In this document: piece after piece, positions 1-10,211 of the stretch
Position numbering within the stretch: position 1 is the stretch's first letter
Layout: every line of letters starts with the position of its first letter
Assembly (NCBI GenBank): GCA_947650285.1
Contig: CANTFL010001256.1
Coordinates: forward strand, 124,001 to 188,000
Length of the DNA: 64,000 bases
Source of the DNA: Hyaloperonospora brassicae
Taxonomy: Eukaryota; Oomycota; Peronosporomycetes; Peronosporales; Peronosporaceae
Reading direction: 5' to 3'
Notes under the pieces: model-generated
Told to the model about the DNA's origin: nothing
Databases searched by the model: none
What the model saw: only the letters and a program-made list of their open reading frames with translations
Position numbers and translations under genes: made by a program

Positions 1-1653
1 CGGAGACCCGCACATCAAATTGTCTAGCTCTTCATAGTCAAAGAGCATCAACAGCTGCTGCGGGATGACCTCGTAGATGCCCTTGAGGAATACGTACAGC
101 TGGTCCGCCACGCTCCTAAGCAGTAGATGCTCAAACCTGCGCTCCAAATACTCGTGCTTGTTGGCATCAGTGACTTCGATATTGCGTCCATTCGGGATGA
201 GATCGACCGTTATGGTCCGATCGCATACGCGTTCAATCACGCTGAAGTCCAGGTCCAAAGCCTCGACGCCGTCGTTCTCCAGCATCCACATCATGTTTGT
301 GTGCACTTCCGGGTCAAAGTACTTTACGTCGTCCATGCACAGAGGCGTACCCAGAATAAGCTTGAGCAGCGGAACGCACAAGTGAAAGTTAAGCACCGTG
401 CCTTCTAGCAGCGCCCGCCCTAACAATCTCCCTGCTCCATAATAGTAGAAAAGATGCTCTTCGCCATTTTCGTAGCGAGAGTTGGGGTTCAAGAAAAAGG
501 CACGGTCCTCCCCACTCGTGGCTTTGAACAGCCCTGCTTTCGGATCCATCAGAAGCTCGGTCAGCATCAAGAACCATTCGCGGTGAAGCCCACCTGCGTC
601 CACACCGCTCTCTTCGAGAAAGTTGATGCGCATCGCTGACCGAACGTACTTTTCATCAATGCATCCAAGATGTTCCATCGATTCCTCAAACACGTAGTCC
701 CTGTGGATAGACAGCTTGAGGAATTCCACCTCGGGTGGAACAAGCAGCGACACTGTGCTCTTGACAAAGTAGGCGTACTTCGAAGGAAAGTCCTTCGCGA
801 CTAACTCCAGCGTCTCACGCCGGCGCTCAACGCCCATTTGCGTATTGTCGGCCAGCACTTCGCCAGTCGCTCGTGCCGCAGCATCCCATTTCGTAGCTGG
901 AATGATATCCATGACTACGCTCTCGTGAAACACTTTTACTTTCGCTGGCTCGACGACCGTCACGTCACTGCATGTTGCAACTGGACCAAGGACTTGGCCA
1001 GGCATCTTTACGTTCTCATCCGGCTTGACAAACCGTACCACTTTGCCCACTCGAGCAGGCGCGACAGGTCCACTGTCTTCTTTGGCACGAAACCAAAACA
1101 TGTTGCCCTCCACGTCCACTCTTCGTGTCCACTCCTTCCTCTTTCTCGCACGCACCTGGCGCTCTGTCAAGCGGCCAGGCCCTGCAATACCCTTTCGCTT
1201 CCTCTTCCCTCTTCTCCTGAACCTCCTCTTATATCGTCCCATTCGGTCTTCATGCGTCGTACTCGCGTCCAAGCGCTCGCCACAGACGGCACAGCAGTGC
1301 GCGTCCTTAAAGTTCGCAAACTCACACACAGAACACACGTCAGAGCCCTTCTCCGCTTCTCTCATGGCAGCATCCAGTCGATGGTCCGCACTTGCACTCG
1401 GCCTGTCCCACACGATGCGAAAACAAAGTCAGTAGGCCGCGATAAACGACACCAGAACGACACTCGTCAGTCGCTGGCCCTGAAGGACGTACGTGCCGAG
1501 CAGCGGGGCCGCGAGCTCGCGCAGTCTCTGTGTGTGCACGTGGAGGACCTTGCGCCGCACTATGAAGAACGCAATGGCGAGCACAACAACGAGGCCGACG
1601 TTTGCCAGGATGGCAATCACGCCGCCGTTCATGGCTTCATCCACGTCGCTCAA
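1..1653 (-). CDS. Membrane-anchored RanBP2-type zinc finger HECT E3 ubiquitin ligase (C-terminus off window)
   Basis: HECT ligases take ubiquitin from an E2 onto a C-lobe cysteine and pass it to substrates. Two exons are read: 1653..1493 and 1402..1, joined across a 90-nt GTACGT...CAG intron that restores frame (phase 2). Residues 10-32 form one hydrophobic segment followed by RRK, so the protein is probably anchored by its N-terminus. A RanBP2-type finger follows with C77, C80, N84, C91 and C94 in exact family spacing; such fingers often bind ubiquitin or RNA. After a basic linker the HECT N-lobe runs from about residue 250, with the family signatures DAGGLHREWF and GRLLGRALLEG. The catalytic cysteine lobe lies beyond position 1. 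The ATG at 1653 opens the hydrophobic segment. It is head-to-head with the Atg17-like gene. I know of no standard family name for this domain order; the substrate is unknown. Confidence 0.88.
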
Positions 1654-1925
1654 ACGGAAAATGGCTGCAGGCCGAGTGCTGGCTGGATGTCAGCGAAACC
1701 TGATAGTCGAGCACGACTGATACGTTCTTGCCAGCGGCTGAGGGCTGATAGACCTGCAGAAACGAATAGCCTGTACAACGGTATCATGAGGTAGACGCAA
1801 GAGGACGATTCCAGCGGGTGCATCGGATGCAGCCAATCACGGACGCGCTCGACATCGTCCGCGAAATGATGACGCACGCATGTCGCAGACGTCCTCAGAT
1901 CTGAGACGCTGCCATCATCCGCGAC

Positions 1926-3470
1926 ATGGCGACCGCATACTGCGCGAGCGCGACCCGCGAAGTGGTCAAGACAATCGCAGAGAAATGCCACGTACGGGCG
2001 TCAAGTCAGTCGTGCAGCTGCCGTGTGCTGACCGCCACTGCGGCGATGTGTATACTGACTGGCATACATGCAGGTGCTGGCGAAGATGCTGGACGCCTCG
2101 CGCGTGAAGCTCACGAGTGCGCAGGAGATTGCGCAAACATCGGTATTTGCACAGACACCGGTACGTACCGAGGTACCGGTATTCGTGTCGGTTCTACCAC
2201 CGCAATGGACCGTGACGCGGCTGACCTGCGATGCGTGCGGTCGGGCCCATTAGCTGCTGGACGAGCTGAACCACGTGTTTGAGCGGCTCCAGAGCAGTGC
2301 CGTGGACCCACAGATGGTGGGCGGCGAGCCCGACAAGACACTGTTTGACTTTGTGGATGCAGAAACGGTCCAGTCATTGCAACAAGAGGCTCTGGAGCAG
2401 GCGAAAGAGTGCGTGGGACGTGTCGCGGGCTCCACACGTGTGGATCAATCGGCAGTGGATGGGGCCTTTGACACGCCGTTTGTTTTTTTATTTGTTTGCT
2501 CGCGCTGCAGGGTGGAAGAACTGCTGGCAGCTCATCAACACGCAATCGCGAGGATCACTGCGATTTACCGATTCTTCCGGACGTTTGATGAAACGCACGG
2601 ACGCGACATGGACGCGCTGATTGGAGAGCAGCGAGACGTTGCCAGGATCCCGTACGTTGTGCTGGGCTGGCAATACTTGTGATTGCATGGATCGTGCTGA
2701 CTTCTTGTCACTTGAGGGGTAGCAGCGATGACGAGGCTGAAGCCGTCGAAAAGCTCTACGATGCAGCAGTGTGTGCTCCCGCTACGATGATCGGCAAAGT
2801 TGCTGGCGCGATGTGATGGCTAAGTCGTGTCATGTTGCGTCGACAGGTCAGCTTCTTCGTCGACATGGAGCAGTGCGACCGGTTCTTGCTGCAGCACTTC
2901 ACCACGATCAACGACGTCTATCCACAGTGCGTTGTAGACGACAGCGCTGATTTTGACCGGCTCATTGACGCAAACGTGGCTTGTTACGACACAGCTACGA
3001 GGTCATTTTTGCCGAAGCACAGCTCCTTTTCGACGAGTTGCGCAGCCTCCGAGATTTCTATCGTCAGTTTCTGGCATCGTACCAGTCTGTCAATGCTGAA
3101 CTGCTTCGACGGAAGCAGTACGAATCGAGAGTATCTCAACTGGTAAGTTGATGTGGCCCATGCATCTTGCCGCGTGTATACAAATTGGTTGATCGCGGTC
3201 GTCTGATGTCGAGCAGATTGAAGATACAACAACAAAGCTCGCGGCTCTAGCACAACACGAGGACGCCATGCGCAATCTGTTTCGCGAGGAGCACGCGCGT
3301 TTCTTGCCATCTACACTATGCCCTCAAATCCAGGTGTGCGCACTCGTTGGATGGCGTTGGTTCGCGCTGCTTGATCCGTGCTAACACTGCACCTGTATCA
3401 GAACGCGCCTAGCACATACGTCATTCTTCGGACAGACGACAAGACCACGGCAAGTGAGAAGGCACAATGA
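1926..3470 (+). CDS. Atg17-like autophagy scaffold protein, multi-exon, with an apparent frameshift
   Basis: Proposed role by family: coiled-coil scaffold of the autophagy initiation (Atg1) complex. Exons read: 1926..1991, 2074..2160, 2254..2408, 2511..2651, 2723..2768, 2847..3142, 3217..3333 and 3402..3470, with GT-AG borders and consistent phases. Recognisable stretches are the TLFDFVD-type segment near the start, a long helical part ending DFYRQFLASY, then FREEHARFLP, as in APG17-domain proteins. Around 2985-3000 the frame must shift by one base (from the frame of DRLIDANVACYD into that of YEVIFAEAQ); no intron fits, so this is an assembly indel or a mutation. More coding-like sequence lies upstream of 1926 in the same frame but is broken by a TGA at 1902, so the true start is unsure. 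It converges on the Oxa1 gene (138 bp apart). Assignment rests on motif memory only. Confidence 0.55.
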
Positions 3471-3608
3471 ACGCTGAGTAGCTACAGGCGCTTGGTGTAT
3501 TCACACACATGGAGTGCGTGCACTTGCTCTGGGCACACTCCTCTATAACGAGTAATCACGGAACTGCTGCCGGCGCTACTCTTTGGGTAAACGAAACGGT
3601 GTGGGTCG

Positions 3609-5322
3609 TCACTGTTTCTTCTTGGACGGCTTGGTCGGTTTGTACACGTGCGTCTTGACGATCGTGCCCTCCTTCGCACGGGCCACTGCAGCTTCGAAAG
3701 GCGACGTCAATGTGACGCTGGACGTTTCCAGGCGCTGCACTTCTGTCACCGGAATCTTAAACGCACGCTTGACAAAGTTCAGCCGCAACAAAGCCGTTTG
3801 CGTCAGCGTGTACATGTTCGACGTCACCCAGTATACGAAGATTCCCTGTCAGAAAGAACGCGGCAAAAAAGCTAACGTCAGTACAAGAGTACAGGCGTGT
3901 GTGCAACGTGCCAAAGTGCGTACCGACTGAAAGTTCATGGTGAGCGGGACCATGATGACGGCAAAGCAACGCATACCGAATTTCATCTTGTCTTTCATTT
4001 CGCCAGTCATGGCGTCGCCACCGAGTTCGACGGACGCGACCAATAGAGCAGAGGATATTATAGGAAGCGCTGTCGTCGGGTCCGCGGCGGAGAGGTCGGT
4101 CACCCAGCCAATGCCCTCGTGTGCATACTCCGGAAAATACTTGGAGATGTCCTGTAAACCCCAGAAGAACCCGATGAAGACTGGTATCTGCATGCGACAC
4201 ACCGAAGTAAGACGTGATACAGAATGAGCAGCAGTTCGGCCAGCGCGTTTGACAAGAGCGTGAAGACACATCGGCAGCTATTCCACACCTGCGCCAACGG
4301 CGTGAGTATGCTCTTGAGCGGGTTCACGCCGTGCTTCTTCATCAACGCTTTATACTTCTTCTGGAACTGCATCACAGACTCTGGATCTCGAGTCGGGTTA
4401 GCGTCCATCTCGGCGCGCAACTTCTCCATGTCAGGCTGAAACAGCTTCATCTTGGCTGCATTTCTCATCTGCATCGCGGCATTAGTCGACTCTTCGTGCA
4501 CACGTGTGGTTACCGCTCTCCGTGATTGCATCACCTACCGAAACGACCGTGATCGGAAAGAAAACCGTGCGCACGGCAACGGTAGTCGCGATGATGGTCG
4601 CCCACCACGGGAGTCCCGTCGTGGAGTGAATCACATCCAGCGAGCGAATGGCAATGTCAGACAACCCGTAGCCTGTGCATCCAGATTAATCAAGATGTCA
4701 GTGCAGCAAGTCACCTGCGTCCTCGAGCGCCACTACGCACCAAGATCCGACACAGATGCGTACTCTACCGCCGAGGCTGCAACCGAGATGCACCAACACA
4801 CCAACATGAGTGTTTCCACCATAACAAAGTAGCAAACAAAGCACGGCCTCGTCGTACTAGCAGCGTCCAGCGCCTGCTCTACTCCTTCTGACGGCAGGTC
4901 TTCAACGACTCGGTCGTCGTTTGCCACTCTGCATCCAATGCAGCAGCGAAATTCAGTCTCCACCCATACGCCGTTCACCCACGAGCGTCGTACCCAACAA
5001 TCGGCGAGGAGGAGAACGAACGTCCATTGCAACAGTTTATGGGGATGAGTCGCCCGGCTGCTGCGCGCTCGAAACGCAGGGAGCGATCAGTCTGAGCGAT
5101 ACGACGACCACTGCTTTTCCCGATAGAGAGAGACACAGAGGCACACATAGCACAGCACAGCCCAAGCTCAGCGTTGACTCAGCAGCCTATATATTGACAG
5201 TGCACGAACGAAGCAAGAGACACAACAAGAGCAGACAGAGGAGACAAAACGCACCTGCGGGCCGCGGACTGCGCGATGGTCGTGACGGCTGGTCGCAGCC
5301 TCTGACGCAGCGAGAAGAGCAT
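3609..5322 (-). CDS. OXA1: Mitochondrial inner membrane insertase, Oxa1/YidC/Alb3 family
   Basis: Inserts mitochondrially and nuclear-encoded proteins into the inner membrane. Seven exons in good phase: 5322..5255, 5110..4979, 4928..4858, 4672..4539, 4468..4289, 4187..3924, 3845..3609; 361 residues. The N-terminus (MLFSLRQRLRPAVTTIAQ) is Arg-rich and acid-free like a targeting presequence. The YidC core follows: first membrane segment with LPWWATIIATT, a charged matrix loop (QFQKKYKALMKKHGVNPLKS), IPVFIGFFWGLQD, the TALPIISSALLV segment and a last helix with GIFVYWVTSNMYT. The C-tail is Lys-rich (PTKPSKKKQ), typical for the ribosome-binding matrix tail. The first two introns are less certain than the rest because only phase and an open Arg-rich exon support them. 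The next gene upstream on this strand stops about 150 bp from the start codon. Confidence 0.93.
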
Positions 5323-5473
5323 GACAATTGATGCTGCGAAAAAAATTGCCTCCCGGACGTCGCTTTTTGTATGGCTCCACGAGCTACTCGAGGCGAATCG
5401 TATCGCGCGTTCGGATTGGACGAAATAATGCAGGGCCACCATCACGGGCCAGCGCAACGCAGATGGTCGACTC

Positions 5474-7180
5474 TTAGGCCCTTTCTATGCTGCCCAACCC
5501 AAGCGAGTAGACTTGGCTCGAGGTCAGGACGAAGAGCGTCTGCTCGTCCACAAGTTGCATCCCCAGTAGCTCTTGATCGCCAAACTCCACAATGTGCTGC
5601 TTCCGTGTGTGCGCCTCGCGCTCGATGTCGGAGCTGCTGCCCATGTACACGAACACGCGCCGCTGGAATTCGCCAATACAGGCAAACGAACCTGACGCGT
5701 GAAACGACATGAACTTCTTGTCCTGCTTCGAAGCTTGCACAAAGCCGAACGCTGGGAGTGTGGCTGTGTGGCGCAGCGTCGGTCGAGCTTCCGTCCCATC
5801 CAGCTCGAAAACCAGACCGTGAACATCGTGTCGGAAAAGCAGCGCTGACTTGTGATCGTTCGAGCCTCGCACACGGGCGCTTGGGCAGAGGAACTGGAAC
5901 TTCAGGCAGTCGATGTCCACTTGGTGTCGTACCGTGCGCTGCTCGCAGTTGATGCGTAAGAGAGCCGCTCTAGCATTCGGATCACCGCTGTCACACTCTT
6001 CAAAGCCGCTGAGAACGGACTCTGCTGTCGGGACCTCACATGCATGGTCAAGAGTGCGGCTGCTGCTTGCCTTGTTATGGCGCGTCGAGGCGTGAGGTGC
6101 TGCATCAAGCGTCGTGGCTACCGAGCTGAATGACGTGCTCGACTTGCGGAACCGCTCCCCCAATGACATCGTGGAGTCAACCGATGCCAATTCGCTAGGC
6201 CCTTTGGGCTTTGTGATATCACCGTGGAAACCAATTCCTGCGCGTGGAACTGTAGACAGCAAATCGGCTATCTCACCTTCGCTCAGGTCGTCCTCGTCGC
6301 GGCGACACACGGGAGTCGCTGATGCGTCGGTAGCTGCTGGAGGCACATTCACTGACGCTCGCTCTGGCTTCTCTGCTACGTGCGGCATCAGCAACTGGTA
6401 CGTTCCTTCCACAAGCATGACCACATCAGGTCCGCTGGATGAGACGTGCGTGGGCAACTTCGACACAACGGCAATGCTGGACGCCACGTGGTCCCGTCCG
6501 CCATCGGCACTATCAACCTCCATGTCGTTCTGCGTCGCAGAAGCTGCTTCCAGCAGTATATCAACCACCGCGACTCGGAACGCTTTGTCCGCTTCATTGC
6601 CCGATAGCGGCTCAGCCACCACGGCATACAGACGGTGGTGTCGGGCGTCGTACGAAGCACTCACCAACAGCAACGGCACAACGCCCCACGGTGCACACTC
6701 ATACACTTCACGCCACGTGGCACCTCCGTGGGGATCGCGCTCGGCTGCCACCGCGTGCAACGTCCCGTGTCCGTCGCAATACACGACAAGCCCTTTGCCT
6801 GCGACTTGCACCGACGCGTTCTCCTGTCGCGTCGCACACTGTGGCAAGTCGTAGACGCTCGTGAGCGTCAGGCCACGCGTCGGGTGCTGCAGGACCTGTA
6901 CAAGTTGATACGACGCGTTCACAAAGTACGCAGCAGGCGCACCGAAGCTGTCGCCCGCGAACGGGTCCAGCGCCAGCGCGTTGTGGTGCACGCGGGTCTC
7001 CCAGTGCGCCTTCTTGCGCGTGGTCGGGTCCGCGCCCAGCGGCGCTAGAGCGCGTACTGCGAGTGCCGTCGTACGTGGAGTGAGTGCGTCCTCGCCCGTG
7101 GCCAGTACGTAGCGGTCGAACGCGGCGTCCACGAGCGCGCGGTGCACTTTCATGTGGCTACTCGCCGTGGTCGAAGTCAT
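5474..7180 (-). CDS. NUDCD1: NUDCD1-like (CML66) beta-propeller protein
   Basis: Single exon, 568 residues, start ATG at 7180..7178; the frame is open upstream only without another ATG. NUDCD1 proteins are NudC-family Hsp90/dynein cofactors made of a beta-propeller interrupted by a CS domain. The C-terminal part fits best: CDSGDPNA, HQVDIDCLKFQFL, RHDVHGLVFELDG near residue 450, then FGFVQASKQDKKF, RRVFVYMGSS and a closing LFVLTSSQVYSLGL. The N-terminus matches loosely (YDLPQC, GKGLVVYCDGHGTL). Between about residues 230 and 400 there is low-complexity sequence, and I could not find a clear CS domain where the human protein has one; either it is highly diverged or absent. Transcribed away from the RPAP3-like gene across a 208-bp shared upstream region. 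Confidence 0.82.
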   Translation of the reverse strand: MTSTTASSHMKVHRALVDAAFDRYVLATGEDALTPRTTALAVRALAPLGADPTTRKKAHWETRVHHNALALDPFAGDSFGAPAAYFVNASYQLVQVLQHPTRGLTLTSVYDLPQCATRQENASVQVAGKGLVVYCDGHGTLHAVAAERDPHGGATWREVYECAPWGVVPLLLVSASYDARHHRLYAVVAEPLSGNEADKAFRVAVVDILLEAASATQNDMEVDSADGGRDHVASSIAVVSKLPTHVSSSGPDVVMLVEGTYQLLMPHVAEKPERASVNVPPAATDASATPVCRRDEDDLSEGEIADLLSTVPRAGIGFHGDITKPKGPSELASVDSTMSLGERFRKSSTSFSSVATTLDAAPHASTRHNKASSSRTLDHACEVPTAESVLSGFEECDSGDPNARAALLRINCEQRTVRHQVDIDCLKFQFLCPSARVRGSNDHKSALLFRHDVHGLVFELDGTEARPTLRHTATLPAFGFVQASKQDKKFMSFHASGSFACIGEFQRRVFVYMGSSSDIEREAHTRKQHIVEFGDQELLGMQLVDEQTLFVLTSSQVYSLGLGSIERA

Positions 7181-7388
7181 GTCGTTTGTGTCAAGAACGA
7201 CCAGCAGTACCGTCGACAACTGTCAACAACACCAATAACGACGGCAACGACGATATGGACTGTCCAACTTAATACTCTTTGTTTTGGTACAAGATGCGAC
7301 GACAGCGTGCTTTTGGCTGACCACGACGCGGCTCGTGGCTGTAGTCATTTGGCCAGTTTTGGCCCGACACCTGACCCATTTTGATAGA

Positions 7389-8977
7389 ATGAACAGCGAG
7401 ATGCCTCAGCACGAGCACTGCGCAACCACATCAGCGGCGCAGGACAAACGCTCGCCTCGATCCGCACGAAAAGCGACCAGTCACACGGACGATCTAGTGC
7501 ACAAGCGATCAGCAGAGACCGTTGGTACTGCAGCTGTTGCACGCGCGGGCGGTAGCAAGAGGTATGCCAGCGAGTGTGCCGATGGCGCTCGAGCTACTAC
7601 CGGTGGACGCGAATCGATTGCGACTGCTAGTGAACAGACGCGTGAGAGCTGTGGGGATTTAGACGGGGTGTGTGCATTGGTGACGAGTCTCGTGGCCTTC
7701 TTTGTTACTGACGGGCAGTAGCGAACTGTCCATTTTTGACGCGGCTTTGCTTTTGTGTGCAGGATAAAGAGTGTAGAAAAGGAGACGACAGCAGTGTTTG
7801 TGAACTGAAAAGCTCGAGAAGCTCTGCTGAGCGAAGGGCGGTACAAAGTGTCCATCAAGTGGTCGCAACGAGCCTGAAGGAGGCTACTGGAGCGACGACG
7901 GACAGTCGACAAGAAGTGGAAAAACGAGATGGCAATGAGCGTTATGCGCGCGGGGAATATGCAGCTGCGATCGAGAGCTATACGCGCTGTTTGGACTGCA
8001 ACTTGCAAAATGCAGTAGTCCTGTCGAACCGCGCCATGGCGTACTTGAAGAACCAAGAGTTTGTCAAAGCGGAAGACGACTGCACGTCGGCTCTGAAGAT
8101 TGATCCGACGCATGTCAAGTCTTATACACGCCGGGGCACAGCACGCAACGCGTTGGGAAAACATCGACTTGCGCTGCTCGATTTCCACCACGCTGCAACT
8201 TTGGACCCCAGAAGCCGTCAAATTCAAGCTCAGCTGCAATCGACTCGAGAGCTCCTTCGCACAGCAATTAAACGCTCTCCGAAACGCACAGGATTTGCAA
8301 TTGAAGTTGCAAGTGGGAGTGGACCGGGTCACGCTTGCAAGCCGAAACGTGCTACGTCCGAGGAGAAGAACTGCGGGTTGCAACAGCCGACGCGCTCGTC
8401 TTCTGGCACAAAGCGGGATTCCTCAATATCGCAAGAATCGTCCGCCTCTCGGCTAGCTCAGGACGGGACATTGCGAGCAACGTCATCGACAAAGGGCCCG
8501 ACGAAGAGACCAATGATTCTGCCCAAGCTTCCCAACAACGCGCCGGCCACTTCCTACGAGTTCAATCGAGTGTGGAAGACATTTGCTTTGCGTGGAGACG
8601 CAGATCAGAAAAGTCAGAGGCTCAATTTGCGCGCTGATTATCTGCGCATGATCGACCCCGCGACGCTTTGCAGCGTCTTCAAGACTTCGATAGAGTCCGA
8701 CGTTCTATGTGACGTCTTCCGCGTCTTCCGTCATGTCTTGCTATCCTCGTCAAAGGTCAGCTCGTTTGCGCACGTTGGCGCTGCGTCATTTGTGCTTGCA
8801 TTTGCCAGTGAGCTAACGAACGTGACGCGCTTCGACATGACAGTCATGCTTTTGTCAGAGAATGAGAAAGCAGACATAGCATGGGTAATCCAGCATTTGG
8901 AAGGGCTAGCCAAGAATGACAACGATATCCAGGAGCATGCAGTGGCAGACCTAACGAAGCTGTACAAGTTGCAATGA
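7389..8977 (+). CDS. RPAP3: RPAP3-like TPR cochaperone with C-terminal RPAP3_C domain
   Basis: RPAP3/Tah1 proteins recruit Hsp90 to the R2TP complex that assembles RNA polymerases, snoRNPs and PIKK kinases. Two exons, 7389..7667 and 7763..8977, joined in phase 0 over a 95-nt intron; 497 residues. The first 145 residues are charged and low in complexity. Three TPR units follow at about 147-250 (EKRDGNERYARGEY, VVLSNRAMAYLKN, KSYTRRGTARNALGK), the usual Hsp90/Hsp70 tail-binding clamp. After a Ser/Lys-rich linker the RPAP3_C domain covers about 350-490 (PATSYEFNRVWKTF to LEGLAKNDND). Only one TPR block is seen; human RPAP3 has two, so this is closer to the short SPAG1/Tah1-like layouts. It is head-to-head with the NUDCD1-like gene and converges on the Cgi121 gene with 78 bp between stops. 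Confidence 0.85.
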
Positions 8978-9055
8978 CGACATTGACTAGCACTGGAAAA
9001 CGCACCAGCTCATTTGTGTCCTCGATCAGACTTTCTTCGCGCGTTCCGTCTCGTG

Positions 9056-9793
9056 TTACTTGCTACAGCTCTTGGTCGCGATTCGACATGTCGCTGCATC
9101 AGCAAGAGTCGACTGCGTCAGTTCCTGCTCCGAAATCTTGTATACCTTCTTGATGAGGTTCGCGTCCTCGTCGGTCAAGTGCATGCCCAGCTCTTCAAAC
9201 GGCACCTGCACGCCCTGAACCAGCATCTGCACCTGCTCGAGTGTCTCGTCTTCAGCGTCAATCACGCACACGACGAGCGACGTCATGTCCTCGTTGACAC
9301 CGAACCGTTTGAACGATTCCGACACGTTGCGCGATCCAGACATGTTGAAGACCAGCTCAGCGTGCAGACTGCGCGTCGTCAATCGGCTCGACGCATCGCA
9401 GAGAAACACTCGTGAGGCCGCTGCGTGGACCTGGAACGGCCCAGCGATCTATCCAAGAAACGTGCATCGCAACCACACACACACGTGAGCACTCGCTCAG
9501 TACCACAGTGCAAGCAGACGTTGCTACGAGTAGTGCGAGTCTCTTCTCTACCAGGTGAGCATTGAGTAGCGCGACGTCCAGCTTCTTGTCCAACAGACTC
9601 TGTCGCAGTGTCGAGCAGTTCGTCACGTCTTTGTAGTAGCCCACGTGCAGCGTTCTACGATGGAGACACCGCAGCCACTTGGAGTTAGTCGAGTGCTGCA
9701 CGAGCTGTGGCCACAGCGCGATACATATATAGAGAGAAAGAGAGCGAGTCACCGGTTGTCAAACAATGCGTAAGTGTGTGCTTCAAGCGGCAT
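9056..9793 (-). CDS. TPRKB: KEOPS/EKC complex subunit Cgi121/TPRKB
   Basis: Cgi121 binds the Bud32 kinase and the tRNA CCA end in KEOPS, which makes the universal t6A37 tRNA modification. Three exons give 178 residues: 9793..9753, 9654..9552, 9448..9056, all GT-AG and in phase; human TPRKB is about 175. The order matches the family: short lead MPLEAHTYALF, then TLHVGYYKDVTNCSTLR, LLNAHLIAGPFQVHAAASRV across the second splice, RSLHAELVFNMSGSRNVSES and FKRFGVNEDM, then a VVCVID strand. The first exon is only 41 nt and was found by requiring an ATG and correct phase. The stop lies 78 bp from the stop of the convergent RPAP3-like gene. The far side faces transketolase across about 420 bp. Confidence 0.9.
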
Positions 9794-10083
9794 CTTTGGA
9801 ATGACTGGGGCTGAGGAGACTCGCGAGACTCAGATTTTGTGACGTGACCGTCACTTTTTTCATCGGTAGTTCTCAGCGCCTCCGTCCAATTGGTCCATTT
9901 GCCTGTCACATCCGATCGCTCGAGTGAGCGAGTGAGTGAGTGGCGGTTAGTCGGCAGCGTGTCACGGAAGAATTTGCAGGAGTATACGACCCCGCGACCA
10001 ACCAGCGTGCTAGCTCCTGAGCGACGCGTTTTTGCTCTCGCGTAAGTATCCACTCGTCATGTCATTGGTTGTTCGTTCAACCA

Positions 10084-10148
10084 GCCAATCAGAAGTGTGA
10101 TGTCCCGACGCTTGGATCGCCCGTAGATCAGTCATTCCCCGATTCGCT
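10084..10148 (+). promoter_or_regulatory. Candidate core promoter of transketolase (CCAAT box and initiator-like element)
   Basis: A CCAATCAG box lies at about 10085. About 45 bp downstream a GTCATTCCCCGATTCG stretch resembles the oomycete initiator (consensus near TCANTYY). It precedes the ATG at 10212 by about 80 bp. This is a motif match by eye only. Confidence 0.35.
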
Positions 10149-10211
10149 TCAACCCGCAGAAGCTGCCGTGTTGTGTCTGAACTCGTACTTAGTGTGTCAC
10201 TGTCTGTAGCC

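Noticed and set aside
838..1794. 318-residue plus-strand open frame
   Set aside because: It lies antisense to the HECT gene, has no domain, and the minus strand gives clear HECT and zinc-finger signatures.
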